Origin: DATMAM01 sp035559995
GTDB lineage: Bacteria; Desulfobacterota; Binatia; UBA9968
Direction of reading: 5' to 3'
DNA: 64,000 nt
Assembly (NCBI GenBank): GCA_035559995.1
Contig: DATMAM010000036.1
Location: 1-64,000 of the forward strand
The position numbers and the translations under genes were made by a program. The notes below the pieces were generated by a model. The model was not told the origin of the DNA and made no database searches. It saw only the letters and a program-made list of their open reading frames with translations. The first letter of the stretch is position 1. The number at the start of each line of letters is the position of its first letter. Shown in pieces: positions 33,172-41,235 of the stretch.

Positions 33172-33747
33172 ATGCGTGATGAGAACGACAACGGATACCC
33201 GTGTGAAGCGACCATCGGCGACCAGAGCCTGCGCGCGGTGATCCACCGGACTGCTGGAATTCCTTCTCGCGACCGCCCGCCGCCTGCGTCGCGCTTGCGA
33301 GAGCTTATCGCGAAAAAGGCCTACGAACTTTACTTGCGACGCGGAAGAATTCCCGGCCGCGCCCTGGACGATTGGCTGGAGGCGGAAAGGATCGTTCTTT
33401 CTCAGCTCGCCGATTCCCGGAGACAAGCGGGATCCGCAAGCTGCGGCCGGTGGAACCCTGCGGTGGATCTCTACGAAACCCCCGAAGCTTTCATCCTCGA
33501 GGCGGACCTTCCCGGATCAAAGGGCAGATGTCGAGGTCGGGATCGAAAACAACGAACTCGTGCTCCGCGGAAAGAGATCTTTGGAACAGGTTTGCAGCGA
33601 CGGCAGATTTCTTTGCATGGAGCGTTTTCCGGCGATTTCGCGCGCCGAATGAAGCTGCCGGTGTCTGTCGATAAGGAGCAGATCCAGACGGAATTCCATG
33701 GCGGCGTGTTGCGCGTGATCCTACCGAAGATCGGGAAAAGGACTTAA
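33172..33747 (+). CDS. DUF2934-Hsp20 small heat-shock protein with two frameshifts
   Basis: 191 codons. The N-terminal part (about 45-85: RLRELIAKKAYELYLRRGRI, then DDWLEAERIV) is a DUF2934-like helix pair. The rest is an Hsp20 alpha-crystallin domain: WNPAVDLYETPEAFILEADL and later DFARRMKLPVSVDKEQIQTE and GGVLRVILPKI. Between about 33519 and 33630 the open frame is nonsense, while another frame codes for the expected ADVEVGIENNELVLRGKRSL and DGRFLCMERFP. One extra base near 33519-33521 (AAA run) and one missing base near 33629 explain this, giving compensating frameshifts. Either they are sequence errors or about 36 residues of the core are scrambled and the protein is dead. An exact sigma-54 promoter lies upstream. 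Confidence 0.85.
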   Translation: MRDENDNGYPCEATIGDQSLRAVIHRTAGIPSRDRPPPASRLRELIAKKAYELYLRRGRIPGRALDDWLEAERIVLSQLADSRRQAGSASCGRWNPAVDLYETPEAFILEADLPGSKGRCRGRDRKQRTRAPRKEIFGTGLQRRQISLHGAFSGDFARRMKLPVSVDKEQIQTEFHGGVLRVILPKIGKRT

Positions 33748-33748
33748 G

Positions 33749-34057
33749 CTACGGTACAGACAGCTCTCGTTGAACATCGGGCACAAGACGCACGGCGGAG
33801 CGGACCGCGCGAGCTTCAGTTAGCGCCGATGAGATCTCGAGCCCTTGCGGGGATGGATCGCTCGGCGGAACCGTAGCGCCCACCCTCGGAGATCGGGTTT
33901 GCGCGGTCTCGAAAAAGAACGCGAACAAGTCGATCAAAATGCCCACGCTTGGCACGCCCCGATCGGCCAGCTCCACCGGGAGAATCGAGGCCTTATCCAC
34001 AGAGGGTGGTCGACGAGAGAAAACAAAGTCCTGCCGCGCGCGGATTAATAGCCCCAC
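33749..34057 (-). pseudogene. Possible UGSC-family fragment
   Basis: An open frame on the minus strand, overlapping the end of the NMT1-like gene by 13 bases. The part DKASILPVELADRGVPSVGI with the following hydrophobic strand resembles the middle of UGSC-motif proteins (ELEKRGIPSV type), and the C-terminal helix fits the end of that family. The N-terminal catalytic UGSC sequence is absent. If real, it is a truncated remnant downstream of the catabolic operon. The similarity is by eye and weak. Confidence 0.3.
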
Positions 34058-35085
34058 CGCTCGGCGATCGCCTTGACGCGCTGGTATTCGGGCTCCAGCT
34101 CCCGGCGCTGTCTTAGCTCCTTAAAAGCTTCCTCAACGAGGTCTTGCGCGCAGACTTCGTGGATGGGCGGCACTCGGTAGTTAAGCCCGCCGATCCTTTC
34201 CTCGTCCGCCAGCATCTGCTCGAATCCGGTCGCCTTGCCGTCGATGGGAAACGGCATCGCCTCGAGTTCGCGCGGGGCGCGCCAGGTGGTTCTCTCGCGC
34301 TCTTCCAGGTCCCAACTCTCGGCCAACAGCCTCTTGTGGAGATTGCAGAGATAGTCGAAATTTTTCGGCATGTCGCGGCAGAACCAATAAGAGCGTACGA
34401 GAGCTTTGAGAAAGCTCTTGACGAGATCCGGCCGCTCTTCGAGAATTCGCCCGGTCGCGGCGATGATCCGCTCGGGGCGCCCGTCCGGATACTGATCCGC
34501 CGGTTTGACCAGGATGTTGAAGCCTTCCTGCCTGAGATCCTCGGCGTCCCAGGAAGAGAGCGGCGCGCACTCGACCTTGCCGCCCCTCAACGCCGCCAGA
34601 TGGCGCTCCCTCGAAGGGCCGATCCGCACCCACTCCACGTCGCGCTCCAGATCCAAGCCCGCCTTCGATAGCTGGATCTGCAGCGCCCAGTGGCGAATGC
34701 TGTTGTAGTCGCTGATGCCGATCCGCTTGCCCTTCAGTTCGCGCAGCGACTTGATGTGCGGCGGCGCGACGAAGACGCCCGGGCGCTGATTTCTCCAGCC
34801 CGCGATGATATAGATATCCGCGCCCCGCGCCCGCTGGAAGAAGACCGTCCTGGATTGAACATCGAGGGCGATATCGACCGATCTTTCCTTCATCGCCTGC
34901 GAGATCGCCACCTTCTCGAGCCCGAAAGGCACCATGGGCTCGCGCAGGATCTTGTACGCGGGAGAGCCGTCGGATGTCTTGAGGCCTTCGTCGCGCAACA
35001 AGTTCATCTCGTGGGCCGCCATAATGGGAACGATGTGCAGCGTGTGATAACACGTCGGAGCGATCCTGAGCTTTCCGTCCAGCAT
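34045..35085 (-). CDS. NMT1/SsuA-like binding-fold protein without signal peptide
   Basis: 346 residues with a periplasmic-binding-protein type II fold: KLRIAPTCYHTLHIVPIMAA, SLRELKGKRIGISDYNSIRH, LRGGKVECAPLSSWDAEDLR and IIAATGRILEERPDLVKSFL. No signal peptide or lipobox follows the ATG at 35085, which is fixed by AGGAGG. Cytosolic relatives of this fold include 4,5-dihydroxyphthalate decarboxylase (Pht5), an attractive alternative because a phthalate-dioxygenase-like gene lies in the same gene run. No ABC permease or ATPase is next to it. The exact role is unresolved. Confidence 0.7.
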   Translation of the reverse strand: MLDGKLRIAPTCYHTLHIVPIMAAHEMNLLRDEGLKTSDGSPAYKILREPMVPFGLEKVAISQAMKERSVDIALDVQSRTVFFQRARGADIYIIAGWRNQRPGVFVAPPHIKSLRELKGKRIGISDYNSIRHWALQIQLSKAGLDLERDVEWVRIGPSRERHLAALRGGKVECAPLSSWDAEDLRQEGFNILVKPADQYPDGRPERIIAATGRILEERPDLVKSFLKALVRSYWFCRDMPKNFDYLCNLHKRLLAESWDLEERERTTWRAPRELEAMPFPIDGKATGFEQMLADEERIGGLNYRVPPIHEVCAQDLVEEAFKELRQRRELEPEYQRVKAIAERWGY

Positions 35086-35099
35086 GACGCCTCCTGGCT

Positions 35100-35606
35100 C
35101 TAACGAATGGACTCCCACTCCTGGCGAAACTTTTTCGCCAATTCCGGACAATCGAGAATCAGCAGGTTGTCGAATACGTTCTTGGCCTTAACGGTCCAGT
35201 TGTAGGACCCGGTAATGACTTTAGAGTCGTCGATAACCGCGAATTTGTTGTGGTTGCGTCCGTCCGGCGCCACCGCCTGCACGCTAACGCCGGCCCCTTT
35301 GAGGCGATTGATCAGTTGACTTTCTTTTTTCTCCGCGCTCTTTCCGGCATCGATTTTGAGCGAAACCTTAACGCCGCGTTCGGCGAGCTTCTTCAACTCC
35401 TCTCCGAGCACGGGGTCGTTGAATCCGAAAAGGGCGAGAAGGAGCGTCGATTTTGTCTGGCCGATCTCGTGCGACAGGGCTTCGGCGATGTTGGTCTGTC
35501 CAGGAAACAGAGCTCTTACCTTGCAGCTCACACTTTCATCGGCCCGAGCTGCGGGGTTCGTTGAGACGGCCAAAACAAGCGGCAAAATTTTTATTGTGCT
35601 TTTCAT
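35100..35606 (-). CDS. Secreted phospholipase D-like nuclease
   Basis: 168 residues. A signal peptide (TIKILPLVLAVSTNPAARAD) is followed by a single PLDc domain with the HKD motif in GRNHNKFAVIDDSKVITGS and the strand NWTVKAKNVFDNLLIL. The size and layout match the Nuc/Zuc-like endonucleases that dimerise to complete the active site. It probably acts on DNA or phospholipid outside the cytoplasm. It lies between two binding-protein genes in the leftward run; its link to catabolism is unclear. Confidence 0.85.
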   Translation of the reverse strand: MKSTIKILPLVLAVSTNPAARADESVSCKVRALFPGQTNIAEALSHEIGQTKSTLLLALFGFNDPVLGEELKKLAERGVKVSLKIDAGKSAEKKESQLINRLKGAGVSVQAVAPDGRNHNKFAVIDDSKVITGSYNWTVKAKNVFDNLLILDCPELAKKFRQEWESIR

Positions 35607-35634
35607 GAGCCCGCCGGTCTGTGCGGCCCTGCGC

Positions 35635-36663
35635 TTACTTCTTCGGCAGCAAAACCTCTCTTAGTTTGGCGATCACCGCCGGCTGAAGCTCGTAAAGCTG
35701 CGCGAACTTTTTGGTGATCGTAGGCCCGTCGATGACGTCGATATCCAACTTGGACTTCTTGGCTTCCGCCAAAAATTCGGGGTCCTTCAAGGTATCGACA
35801 AACGCTTTTTGCAACAGCTCGAGCCGTTCTTTGGGCGCGCCCGGCGGAACGCTGTAGGGAAACTGCGCGCCGTGCGCGCTGTCGGCGACCGTAATCAGCT
35901 GGCGCGCGAGATCGCTTTTCGCAAAGGTCGCCGCGAGCGGCACGTGCTTATATCTCGGGTGCGATTCCAGCGTCGCCTGCAGCACGGGGCGAATTTTGCC
36001 GCTCTCGAACGCGGCGCGCCAAACCGTTTCCACCGTCTGCCACGAGCCGCAGTAACCGTCGACCTCTCCCGATTCCACCGCGAGCCGCGCGTCGGCGCCG
36101 CCTTTGTAACCTTCAACGACCTCGAGCGGCAGGTTGAGCGCGGCCTTTAGCAGCTTCGGGATGTCGGATGTGCTCGTGCCCGGGCCGATCGACGATATTT
36201 TCACCGGCCGCTTGGCGGCAAACCAGTCCTGGACACTGGCGATGCCGCTCCTCTCATTGAACGTGCAAACCGTGTCGTACGGGCTTGGCACGCCGAGGTA
36301 GCCGAACTTGCGGCCGTCGAATTTTACCGCGTCGTTTCCCATGATCTGCTGCAGCAGCAACGGGGCCGCCCAGGCGCCGATCGTAAGGCCATCCGGCGCG
36401 GCGCGGTTATACAGGTGGTTTGCCGCGATGATCCCTCCGGCGCCGGTCATGTTCTCGACCACGGTGGTCGGCTGGCCGGGGACATGCTTGGGGAAATGGC
36501 GCGCGATAACCCGCGTGTAGAGATCAAAAGAACCTCCCGGCGAGTAACCGACGATAAACCGAACCGTTTTGTCTTTGTAAAAATCCTCCGCCTGGACCGG
36601 CGACAGAAAAGCCGCAAGCGCGACAACGCCGACCGACAGAAGCAATCTCCCAAAGAACGCCAT
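35635..36663 (-). CDS. Tripartite tricarboxylate transporter binding protein (TctC/Bug)
   Basis: 342 residues. Signal peptide (LLLSVGVVALAAFLSPVQAE) then the Bug family pattern FYKDKTVRFIVGYSPGGSFD, VVENMTGAGGIIAANHLYNR, PVKISSIGPGTSTSDIPKLL and PPGAPKERLELLQKAFVDTL. Such periplasmic proteins deliver organic acids to TctAB permeases, but no TctAB genes are adjacent; orphan Bug proteins are usual in this family. GGGAGGT precedes the ATG. It is part of the catabolic run. Confidence 0.92.
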   Translation of the reverse strand: MAFFGRLLLSVGVVALAAFLSPVQAEDFYKDKTVRFIVGYSPGGSFDLYTRVIARHFPKHVPGQPTTVVENMTGAGGIIAANHLYNRAAPDGLTIGAWAAPLLLQQIMGNDAVKFDGRKFGYLGVPSPYDTVCTFNERSGIASVQDWFAAKRPVKISSIGPGTSTSDIPKLLKAALNLPLEVVEGYKGGADARLAVESGEVDGYCGSWQTVETVWRAAFESGKIRPVLQATLESHPRYKHVPLAATFAKSDLARQLITVADSAHGAQFPYSVPPGAPKERLELLQKAFVDTLKDPEFLAEAKKSKLDIDVIDGPTITKKFAQLYELQPAVIAKLREVLLPKK

Positions 36664-36728
36664 AGAACCTCCCGCGCCTTAAAACTGAGCCCGCCCCCTT
36701 GGACGGAAAAGGGCAGGGGCGAGGTGAA

Positions 36729-37331
36729 TCATCCGCGACCGATAAAGCGAATCGGCCTTTTCTCCGTGCGCTCGAGATACCGGACAAACGCGTATTTGTT
36801 CTCCGCGAGATCGGTCGTCGGCCGCGGAATTTCCCGGTGCAGCAAACTTTCTTCGACTTTGCAGACGATGAAGCCGAGCCGATCCTGCTCGAGCGCCGCC
36901 AGGCCGTCTTTTTTGAAGCGCTCGATATCTCTTATCGTCGTCGCGCTCGCGATCCCGGCTCCTCTGGCGACGGCTTCCAGATCCGTATTTCCCGCCGTCG
37001 CCGTCGGATAGCTGATGCGGCTGCCGCTGTAGCAGCCGTTGTCGAAGACATAGACCACGAGATTCTTCGGCTGTAGATTCCCCAGGGTCGCCAAATTGAA
37101 CAGCGACAGAAGGACGCTCCCGTCGGAATCGAGCACGATCACCTTTCGGTGCGGCAGCGCCAGAGCCAAGCCCATGCCGACCCCGACGGCGCAGCCCATC
37201 ATGCCGACGAGCAGATTCCCCTCGTGCCTGGACAGGTGCGACCACTCGATTCTCTGGCCGCTCTGGGAGGTGACGACGAGCTGGTCCGTGATCCTCGCCG
37301 CGAGGAGCTCCAGGCACTCGTAGCGGATCAT
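36729..37331 (-). CDS. ThDP-dependent decarboxylase, C-terminal (beta) subunit
   Basis: 200 residues: the ThDP-binding half with VGMGLALALPHRKVIVLDSD, GSVLLSLFNLATLG and NLVVYVFDNGCY, corresponding to the GDG...N motif (here SDG and DNG). Its size and pairing match ComE of sulfopyruvate decarboxylase and split phosphonopyruvate decarboxylase-like enzymes. The start codon overlaps the stop of the alpha subunit by four bases (ATGA), showing coupling. The substrate is a 2-oxo acid of unknown identity; no sulfonate or phosphonate genes are adjacent. Confidence 0.85.
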   Translation of the reverse strand: MIRYECLELLAARITDQLVVTSQSGQRIEWSHLSRHEGNLLVGMMGCAVGVGMGLALALPHRKVIVLDSDGSVLLSLFNLATLGNLQPKNLVVYVFDNGCYSGSRISYPTATAGNTDLEAVARGAGIASATTIRDIERFKKDGLAALEQDRLGFIVCKVEESLLHREIPRPTTDLAENKYAFVRYLERTEKRPIRFIGRG

Positions 37332-37834
37332 ACGGTGAAATCTCCGCCGAAAAGCAGCGCCACCGGACTGCGCAGCGCATTGGCCGCGCGCACCGCGTCT
37401 TTGATCTTGATCTCGAGGCGCTCGCCGTCTTCTAAAACGACGTGCTCGATATCGAGCGCCCGCAAAAGAGGGATCGTATGGCGGCCGATCGTGGCGTAGA
37501 GAAAGCTGTTTCGCTGGTCGGGAACGCCGCCGAGAAACGCCGCAATCAAAACAATGGGCACGCCGAGCTGTTTTCCGACCGCCAACAAGCTGTAGCTGGA
37601 GACGTAAAGGCCCGTATTTTCGAGATAGACAGCCGCCTGCTTCCCGCCCAGCGTGGCGCCGGCGGCGATCGTGACCGCCTCGGCTTCGTTGGCGACGGGG
37701 ATCAGCGGGATCTCTGGATCGTCCCGGAGGAGGGGGATGATTTGGCTGAGCCTCGTCTCGGGGAGGTAGGTCACAAAATCGATGCCGGCTTCCTTGAGCC
37801 CCTGCACCAATCGCCTTGCCAGCCGATCTTCCAT
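37328..37834 (-). CDS. ThDP-dependent decarboxylase, N-terminal (alpha) subunit
   Basis: 168 residues, the pyrimidine-binding half: LARRLVQGLKEAGIDFVTYL, PVANEAEAVTIAAGATLGGK with the catalytic Glu, VYLENTGLYVSSYSLLA and GVPDQRNSFLYATIGRHTIP. It matches the ComD/phosphonopyruvate decarboxylase alpha type. Together with the overlapping beta gene it makes a complete heteromeric enzyme. It lies 22 bp downstream of the molybdenum hydroxylase gene on the same strand. Confidence 0.85.
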   Translation of the reverse strand: MEDRLARRLVQGLKEAGIDFVTYLPETRLSQIIPLLRDDPEIPLIPVANEAEAVTIAAGATLGGKQAAVYLENTGLYVSSYSLLAVGKQLGVPIVLIAAFLGGVPDQRNSFLYATIGRHTIPLLRALDIEHVVLEDGERLEIKIKDAVRAANALRSPVALLFGGDFTV

Positions 37835-37856
37835 GAGACGCCACGTGAACTATCAA

Positions 37857-40109
37857 CTAACGAGACGACGCGCAACTGCTCTGGGTACTTCGAGCCGCCG
37901 AAGCGGCGTTTAGCGCCTTGAGCACCTTCTCCGCGGTGATCGGCAAGTCGTAGATTCTTACGCCGATCGCGTCGTGCACGGCGTTGGCGATCGCGGCCGC
38001 AACCGGAATCACGGGCGGCTCACCGATGCTCATCGCCCCGTAGGGGCCGTTGCCGGCCGCGAACTCCTCGACCGCCGTCTTCAAGATCGGAATGTCGGCG
38101 ATCGACGGGATTCTGTTTTCGCCGAAGTTCGTCGCCGCCACCCTGCCGTCTTCGATCGCGAGCTGCTCCATGAGCGCGTAACCGACGCCCATCACGACGC
38201 CGCCGTCGATTTGTCCCTGGTGCGCGAGCGGGTTGATAACCCTGCCGGTGGTGTGCGCCGTCGCAAGCTTCCGCAACGCGACCCGCCCGGTCTCGGGATC
38301 GACTTCCACCTCCGCGATCTGCGCGCACACCGAAGCTGCGGGGCCGGGCGCGAAGTCTCTGTAAGAGCCCCGGCAGCGGATCGGTCCGGTCGCGCGCGCG
38401 ATGTCCCTGTACGAGAGGCGTTTTCCGCTTCGCGTTTGGACCGCGGCGTCGCCGGATAAACGGAGACCCTTTGGGGCGACGCCAAGGATCCGGCTTCCGG
38501 CCTGCAAGAGTTTTTCCCTTACCTGAACCGCGGCTTGCTGGGTCGCATGGCCAAAGATCCTGGTCGACCGGCTCGCGCCGACGCCGGTATCGGGCTCGGC
38601 CTGGCTCGTGTCGAGAATTTCGACGCGAACCGAGCCGGGCGGCACCTGGAGCTCTTGCGCGGCGATTTGCCGCATCGCGGCATAAGTTCCCGCGCCTTGA
38701 TCGACCATCGCGGCCGCCACCACGACCCGGCCGCTCTCATCGACCGTGACCCATGCCTGGCACTCGCCGCCAAGCGGGAGCCAGTGCGCGATCGCAATCC
38801 CGCGGCCCACGTGCCGGCGCTTGGGTCTGCGATAGCCCGAGATTTCGATCGCTCTGGCCAGCGCTTCCTCCGCCTTGATATGGGGCATGCGGTGACCGAT
38901 AGGCGAGAGCTCCCCGTCCCGGAGCAAATTTTTTCTTCTGAAATCGGCCGGATCGATCCCGAGCCGGCGCGCCACCAGGTCGATCTGCGACTCGTTGGCA
39001 AAAAAACCCTGCGGGTCGCCCGGAGCGCGCATGTGCCCGCAGGGAACCTTGTTCGTGTAAACAATCTTTTCTTCGACGAGAACGTTCGGGATGCGGTAAG
39101 GTCCCGCGGCCTCCTTCGGGCCCACGAGATAGCCTTGCGGCTTGAAAGCGGCGTAGGCGCCGCTGTCGAAGATAAGCTCCAGCCGGTGCGCCACGATGCG
39201 CCCGTCCGCTTTGACGCCCGTCTTGGCTCGGACGACCGCCGCGTGGCGCGGATTGCCGGCGATAAGCTCCTCCGCATAATCCATCGTCATTTTCACGGGC
39301 CGGCCGCTCTTCAGGGATAGGACGTAGCAAACGGGCACGTCCATGAAATCGCCCTTGCCGCCGAAGCAGCCGCCGATATAGCAGGGGTGAAGGACAAACT
39401 CGCCCGCGGGCTTGTCAAACGCCGTCGCAAGCTGATCCCTGAGCGCGAACGGAACCTTGGAGCACGCCCAGATATCGACGCGCCCCGGATTCCTGGCGTC
39501 GACGACACACGCGTGAGGCTCGATATAGGCCTGATGCACGGGCCTGGTGGTAAACGTGTTTTCAACGATCAGGTCGGCTTCGCGAAACCCGGCGGCAATA
39601 TTCCCTTTGCCCCAGCTCAGGTCGACAAAGACATTGCCCGGCGTTTTTATCGGATGGACGAGGCCGCGGTAACGCCGCACATCCGGGTGGAGAAGAGCGG
39701 ACGTCGGCTTCATCGCCTCGAGCGGGTCCAGCACCGGCTCGAGCTCCTCGTAGCGAACGTCGATCAGCCGAAGCGCCTCTTCTGCGATCGCTTCGCTTTC
39801 GGCCGCGACGGCGGCGACCTTTTCGCCGACAAACCGCACCACCCCGTCAGCGAGAATCGGCATGTCGTAGATTTTTCGCCCGATGAGCCTCCCCGCCACG
39901 TCGCCACCGGTGGCGACGGCCCGCACGCCGGGCAACGCCTCGGCCCGGCGCGCGTCGATCCGGCTGATCCGGCCATAGGCGATCGGGCTCCTGAGGACCT
40001 TCGCCCAGAGCATGCCGGGCAAAACCACATCCGTCGCGTAGATCGCGCGGCCGGAAACTTTCTCCCAACCGTCAGGCCTTTGCGCGGGCGCGCCGATGAT
40101 CTTTGACAT
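37857..40109 (-). CDS. Xanthine-dehydrogenase-family molybdopterin-binding subunit
   Basis: 750 residues, full length for the large subunit. N-terminal a/b hammerhead: WEKVSGRAIYATDVVLPGML. Molybdenum-cofactor domain: VDARNPGRVDIWACSKVPFA, YIGGCFGGKGDFMDVPVCYV, GHMRAPGDPQGFFANESQID, VDQGAGTYAAMRQIAAQELQ, GVGASRSTRIFGHATQQAAV and the C-terminal GAMSIGEPPVIPVAAAIANA with the catalytic-type Glu. The 2Fe-2S and FAD subunits that usually accompany it are not in the window, so electron acceptors must be encoded elsewhere. It hydroxylates an aromatic or carbonyl compound; the substrate is unknown. Confidence 0.92.
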   Translation of the reverse strand: MSKIIGAPAQRPDGWEKVSGRAIYATDVVLPGMLWAKVLRSPIAYGRISRIDARRAEALPGVRAVATGGDVAGRLIGRKIYDMPILADGVVRFVGEKVAAVAAESEAIAEEALRLIDVRYEELEPVLDPLEAMKPTSALLHPDVRRYRGLVHPIKTPGNVFVDLSWGKGNIAAGFREADLIVENTFTTRPVHQAYIEPHACVVDARNPGRVDIWACSKVPFALRDQLATAFDKPAGEFVLHPCYIGGCFGGKGDFMDVPVCYVLSLKSGRPVKMTMDYAEELIAGNPRHAAVVRAKTGVKADGRIVAHRLELIFDSGAYAAFKPQGYLVGPKEAAGPYRIPNVLVEEKIVYTNKVPCGHMRAPGDPQGFFANESQIDLVARRLGIDPADFRRKNLLRDGELSPIGHRMPHIKAEEALARAIEISGYRRPKRRHVGRGIAIAHWLPLGGECQAWVTVDESGRVVVAAAMVDQGAGTYAAMRQIAAQELQVPPGSVRVEILDTSQAEPDTGVGASRSTRIFGHATQQAAVQVREKLLQAGSRILGVAPKGLRLSGDAAVQTRSGKRLSYRDIARATGPIRCRGSYRDFAPGPAASVCAQIAEVEVDPETGRVALRKLATAHTTGRVINPLAHQGQIDGGVVMGVGYALMEQLAIEDGRVAATNFGENRIPSIADIPILKTAVEEFAAGNGPYGAMSIGEPPVIPVAAAIANAVHDAIGVRIYDLPITAEKVLKALNAASAARSTQSSCASSR

Positions 40110-40121
40110 TTCGAGAAGCGA

Positions 40122-40979
40122 TCACTCCCGGGAGGAAAGATACCGCTCCCACCGATGCGCCGCTTTGAAGCCGAGGAGCCTTTCAGCCTTTTCCGAGCTT
40201 ACCCCGCTCCAGTTGCCCGCAAGCGAGGGGTTACTTTTTTTCACGGACGGCAAAAATCTCCTGAGCAGCTCGTCCGTCGGCTCTCTCATGCTGCTGGTCG
40301 GCGCCGCCACGATCATCGTTTCATGGCCGGTAAAGCTTGCCTCCAGCGCAAGCCGGCAAGCCGCGGCCGCATCGCGCGCATCGATGTAAGCCCAAAAGCC
40401 GGCAGCCCGCCCCTTCGGATCGTTCCAGCGTTGGCGCACGATCTCATAAGAGAGATCGAAGACGATTCCGGGAAACCTCAAGCTGGCGATGGTCGTATCC
40501 GGATACGTCCACGCAAACGATTCGGCGATCTGCTCGCCGACGACTTTCGAAAGACCGTAGGGGTCTTGCGGCCTGGCCGGATGTTTTTCGTCGAGCGGCA
40601 GATAATCGGGAAGCCACGGCCTGAGCGCGTAGATGAACCCGAACGCGGCCGTGCTCGAGCCGATGACAATTTTTTTGATGCCGAGTTCGGCCGCGGCTTT
40701 GAGCACGTTGTAGGTCGCCTGCACATTGTTGCCAAAGAGTTCGGCATCGGGCGCGAGTCCCGGCGCCTGGTAGGCGCCGAGATGGACGACGCCAAACGCG
40801 CCCCGGCAGGCGTCGTGGAGATTTCCCGGTTCGCGCAGATCCAAAAGCCAACTTGGACAAAGCTTTTCCGCGGGTGGGGTCCGGTCGATGCTCAACACTT
40901 CGTAGCCGTGTTCCAGCAGCTCGCGGATCACGAATTGCCCCAACCTCCCGCTACCGCCGGTGACAATGACTTTTTTCAT
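40122..40979 (-). CDS. NAD-dependent epimerase/dehydratase (extended SDR)
   Basis: 285 residues. Rossmann motif KKVIVTGGSGRLGQFVIREL, DLREPGNLHDACRGAFGVVH, the strand VIGSSTAAFGF with the catalytic Ser, and the YGLSK catalytic pair; late WAYIDARDAAAACRLALEA is typical of uronate dehydrogenase and UDP-sugar epimerase relatives. ATG at 40979 begins at the Rossmann strand. No ribosome site is visible because a GCTCGTG tandem repeat abuts the start codon directly, which is unusual for this operon. Confidence 0.88.
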   Translation of the reverse strand: MKKVIVTGGSGRLGQFVIRELLEHGYEVLSIDRTPPAEKLCPSWLLDLREPGNLHDACRGAFGVVHLGAYQAPGLAPDAELFGNNVQATYNVLKAAAELGIKKIVIGSSTAAFGFIYALRPWLPDYLPLDEKHPARPQDPYGLSKVVGEQIAESFAWTYPDTTIASLRFPGIVFDLSYEIVRQRWNDPKGRAAGFWAYIDARDAAAACRLALEASFTGHETMIVAAPTSSMREPTDELLRRFLPSVKKSNPSLAGNWSGVSSEKAERLLGFKAAHRWERYLSSRE

Positions 40980-41045
40980 GGCTCGTGGGTCGTGCTCGTT
41001 GCTCGTGGCTCGTGGGTCGTGCTCGTTGCTCGTGGCTCGTGCTCG
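40980..41045. repeat. Tandem 27-bp repeat of GCTCGTG-like units
   Basis: A 27-bp unit built from GGCTCGTG, GGTCGTGCTCG and TTGCTCGT occurs twice without a mismatch (40980-41006 and 41007-41033) and then in part. It touches the start codon of the epimerase gene. A related tract lies at 41150-41233. Confidence 0.9.
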
Positions 41046-41057
41046 CCGGGCAGATTT

Positions 41058-41088
41058 GTAGGGTGGGTTGAGTGCAGCGAAACCCACC
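41058..41088. repeat. GGTGGGTT palindromic repeat element
   Basis: GTAGGGTGGGTT followed nine bases later by GAAACCCACC: an inverted repeat GGTGGGTT/AACCCACC. This is the form of a very widespread bacterial intergenic repeat with this sequence. It is framed by the two GCTCGTG tracts. Confidence 0.8.
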
Positions 41089-41149
41089 AGGAAGGGCGGG
41101 GACCCTCGGTACCGGCAGAAGCGCGTCCATCGTGCAAGCTCCTTCAAGG

Positions 41150-41233
41150 GTCGTTGCTCGTGGCTCGTGCTCGTTGCTCGTGGGTCGTGCTCGTGGGTCG
41201 TGGCTCGTGCTCGTGGGTCGTGGCTCGTGGCTA
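41150..41233. repeat. Second GCTCGTG tandem tract
   Basis: Irregular repetition of GCTCGTG, GGTCGTG and GCTCGTT units, about 84 bp, ending three bases before the stop codon of the DapA-family gene. Same unit family as 40980-41045. The two tracts plus the palindromic element fill the whole 256-bp gap. Confidence 0.85.
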
Positions 41234-41235
41234 CG

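Noticed and set aside
40980..41233. CRISPR-like array
   Set aside because: Repeats are contiguous 6-7 base units without unique spacers; simple tandem repeats, not CRISPR.
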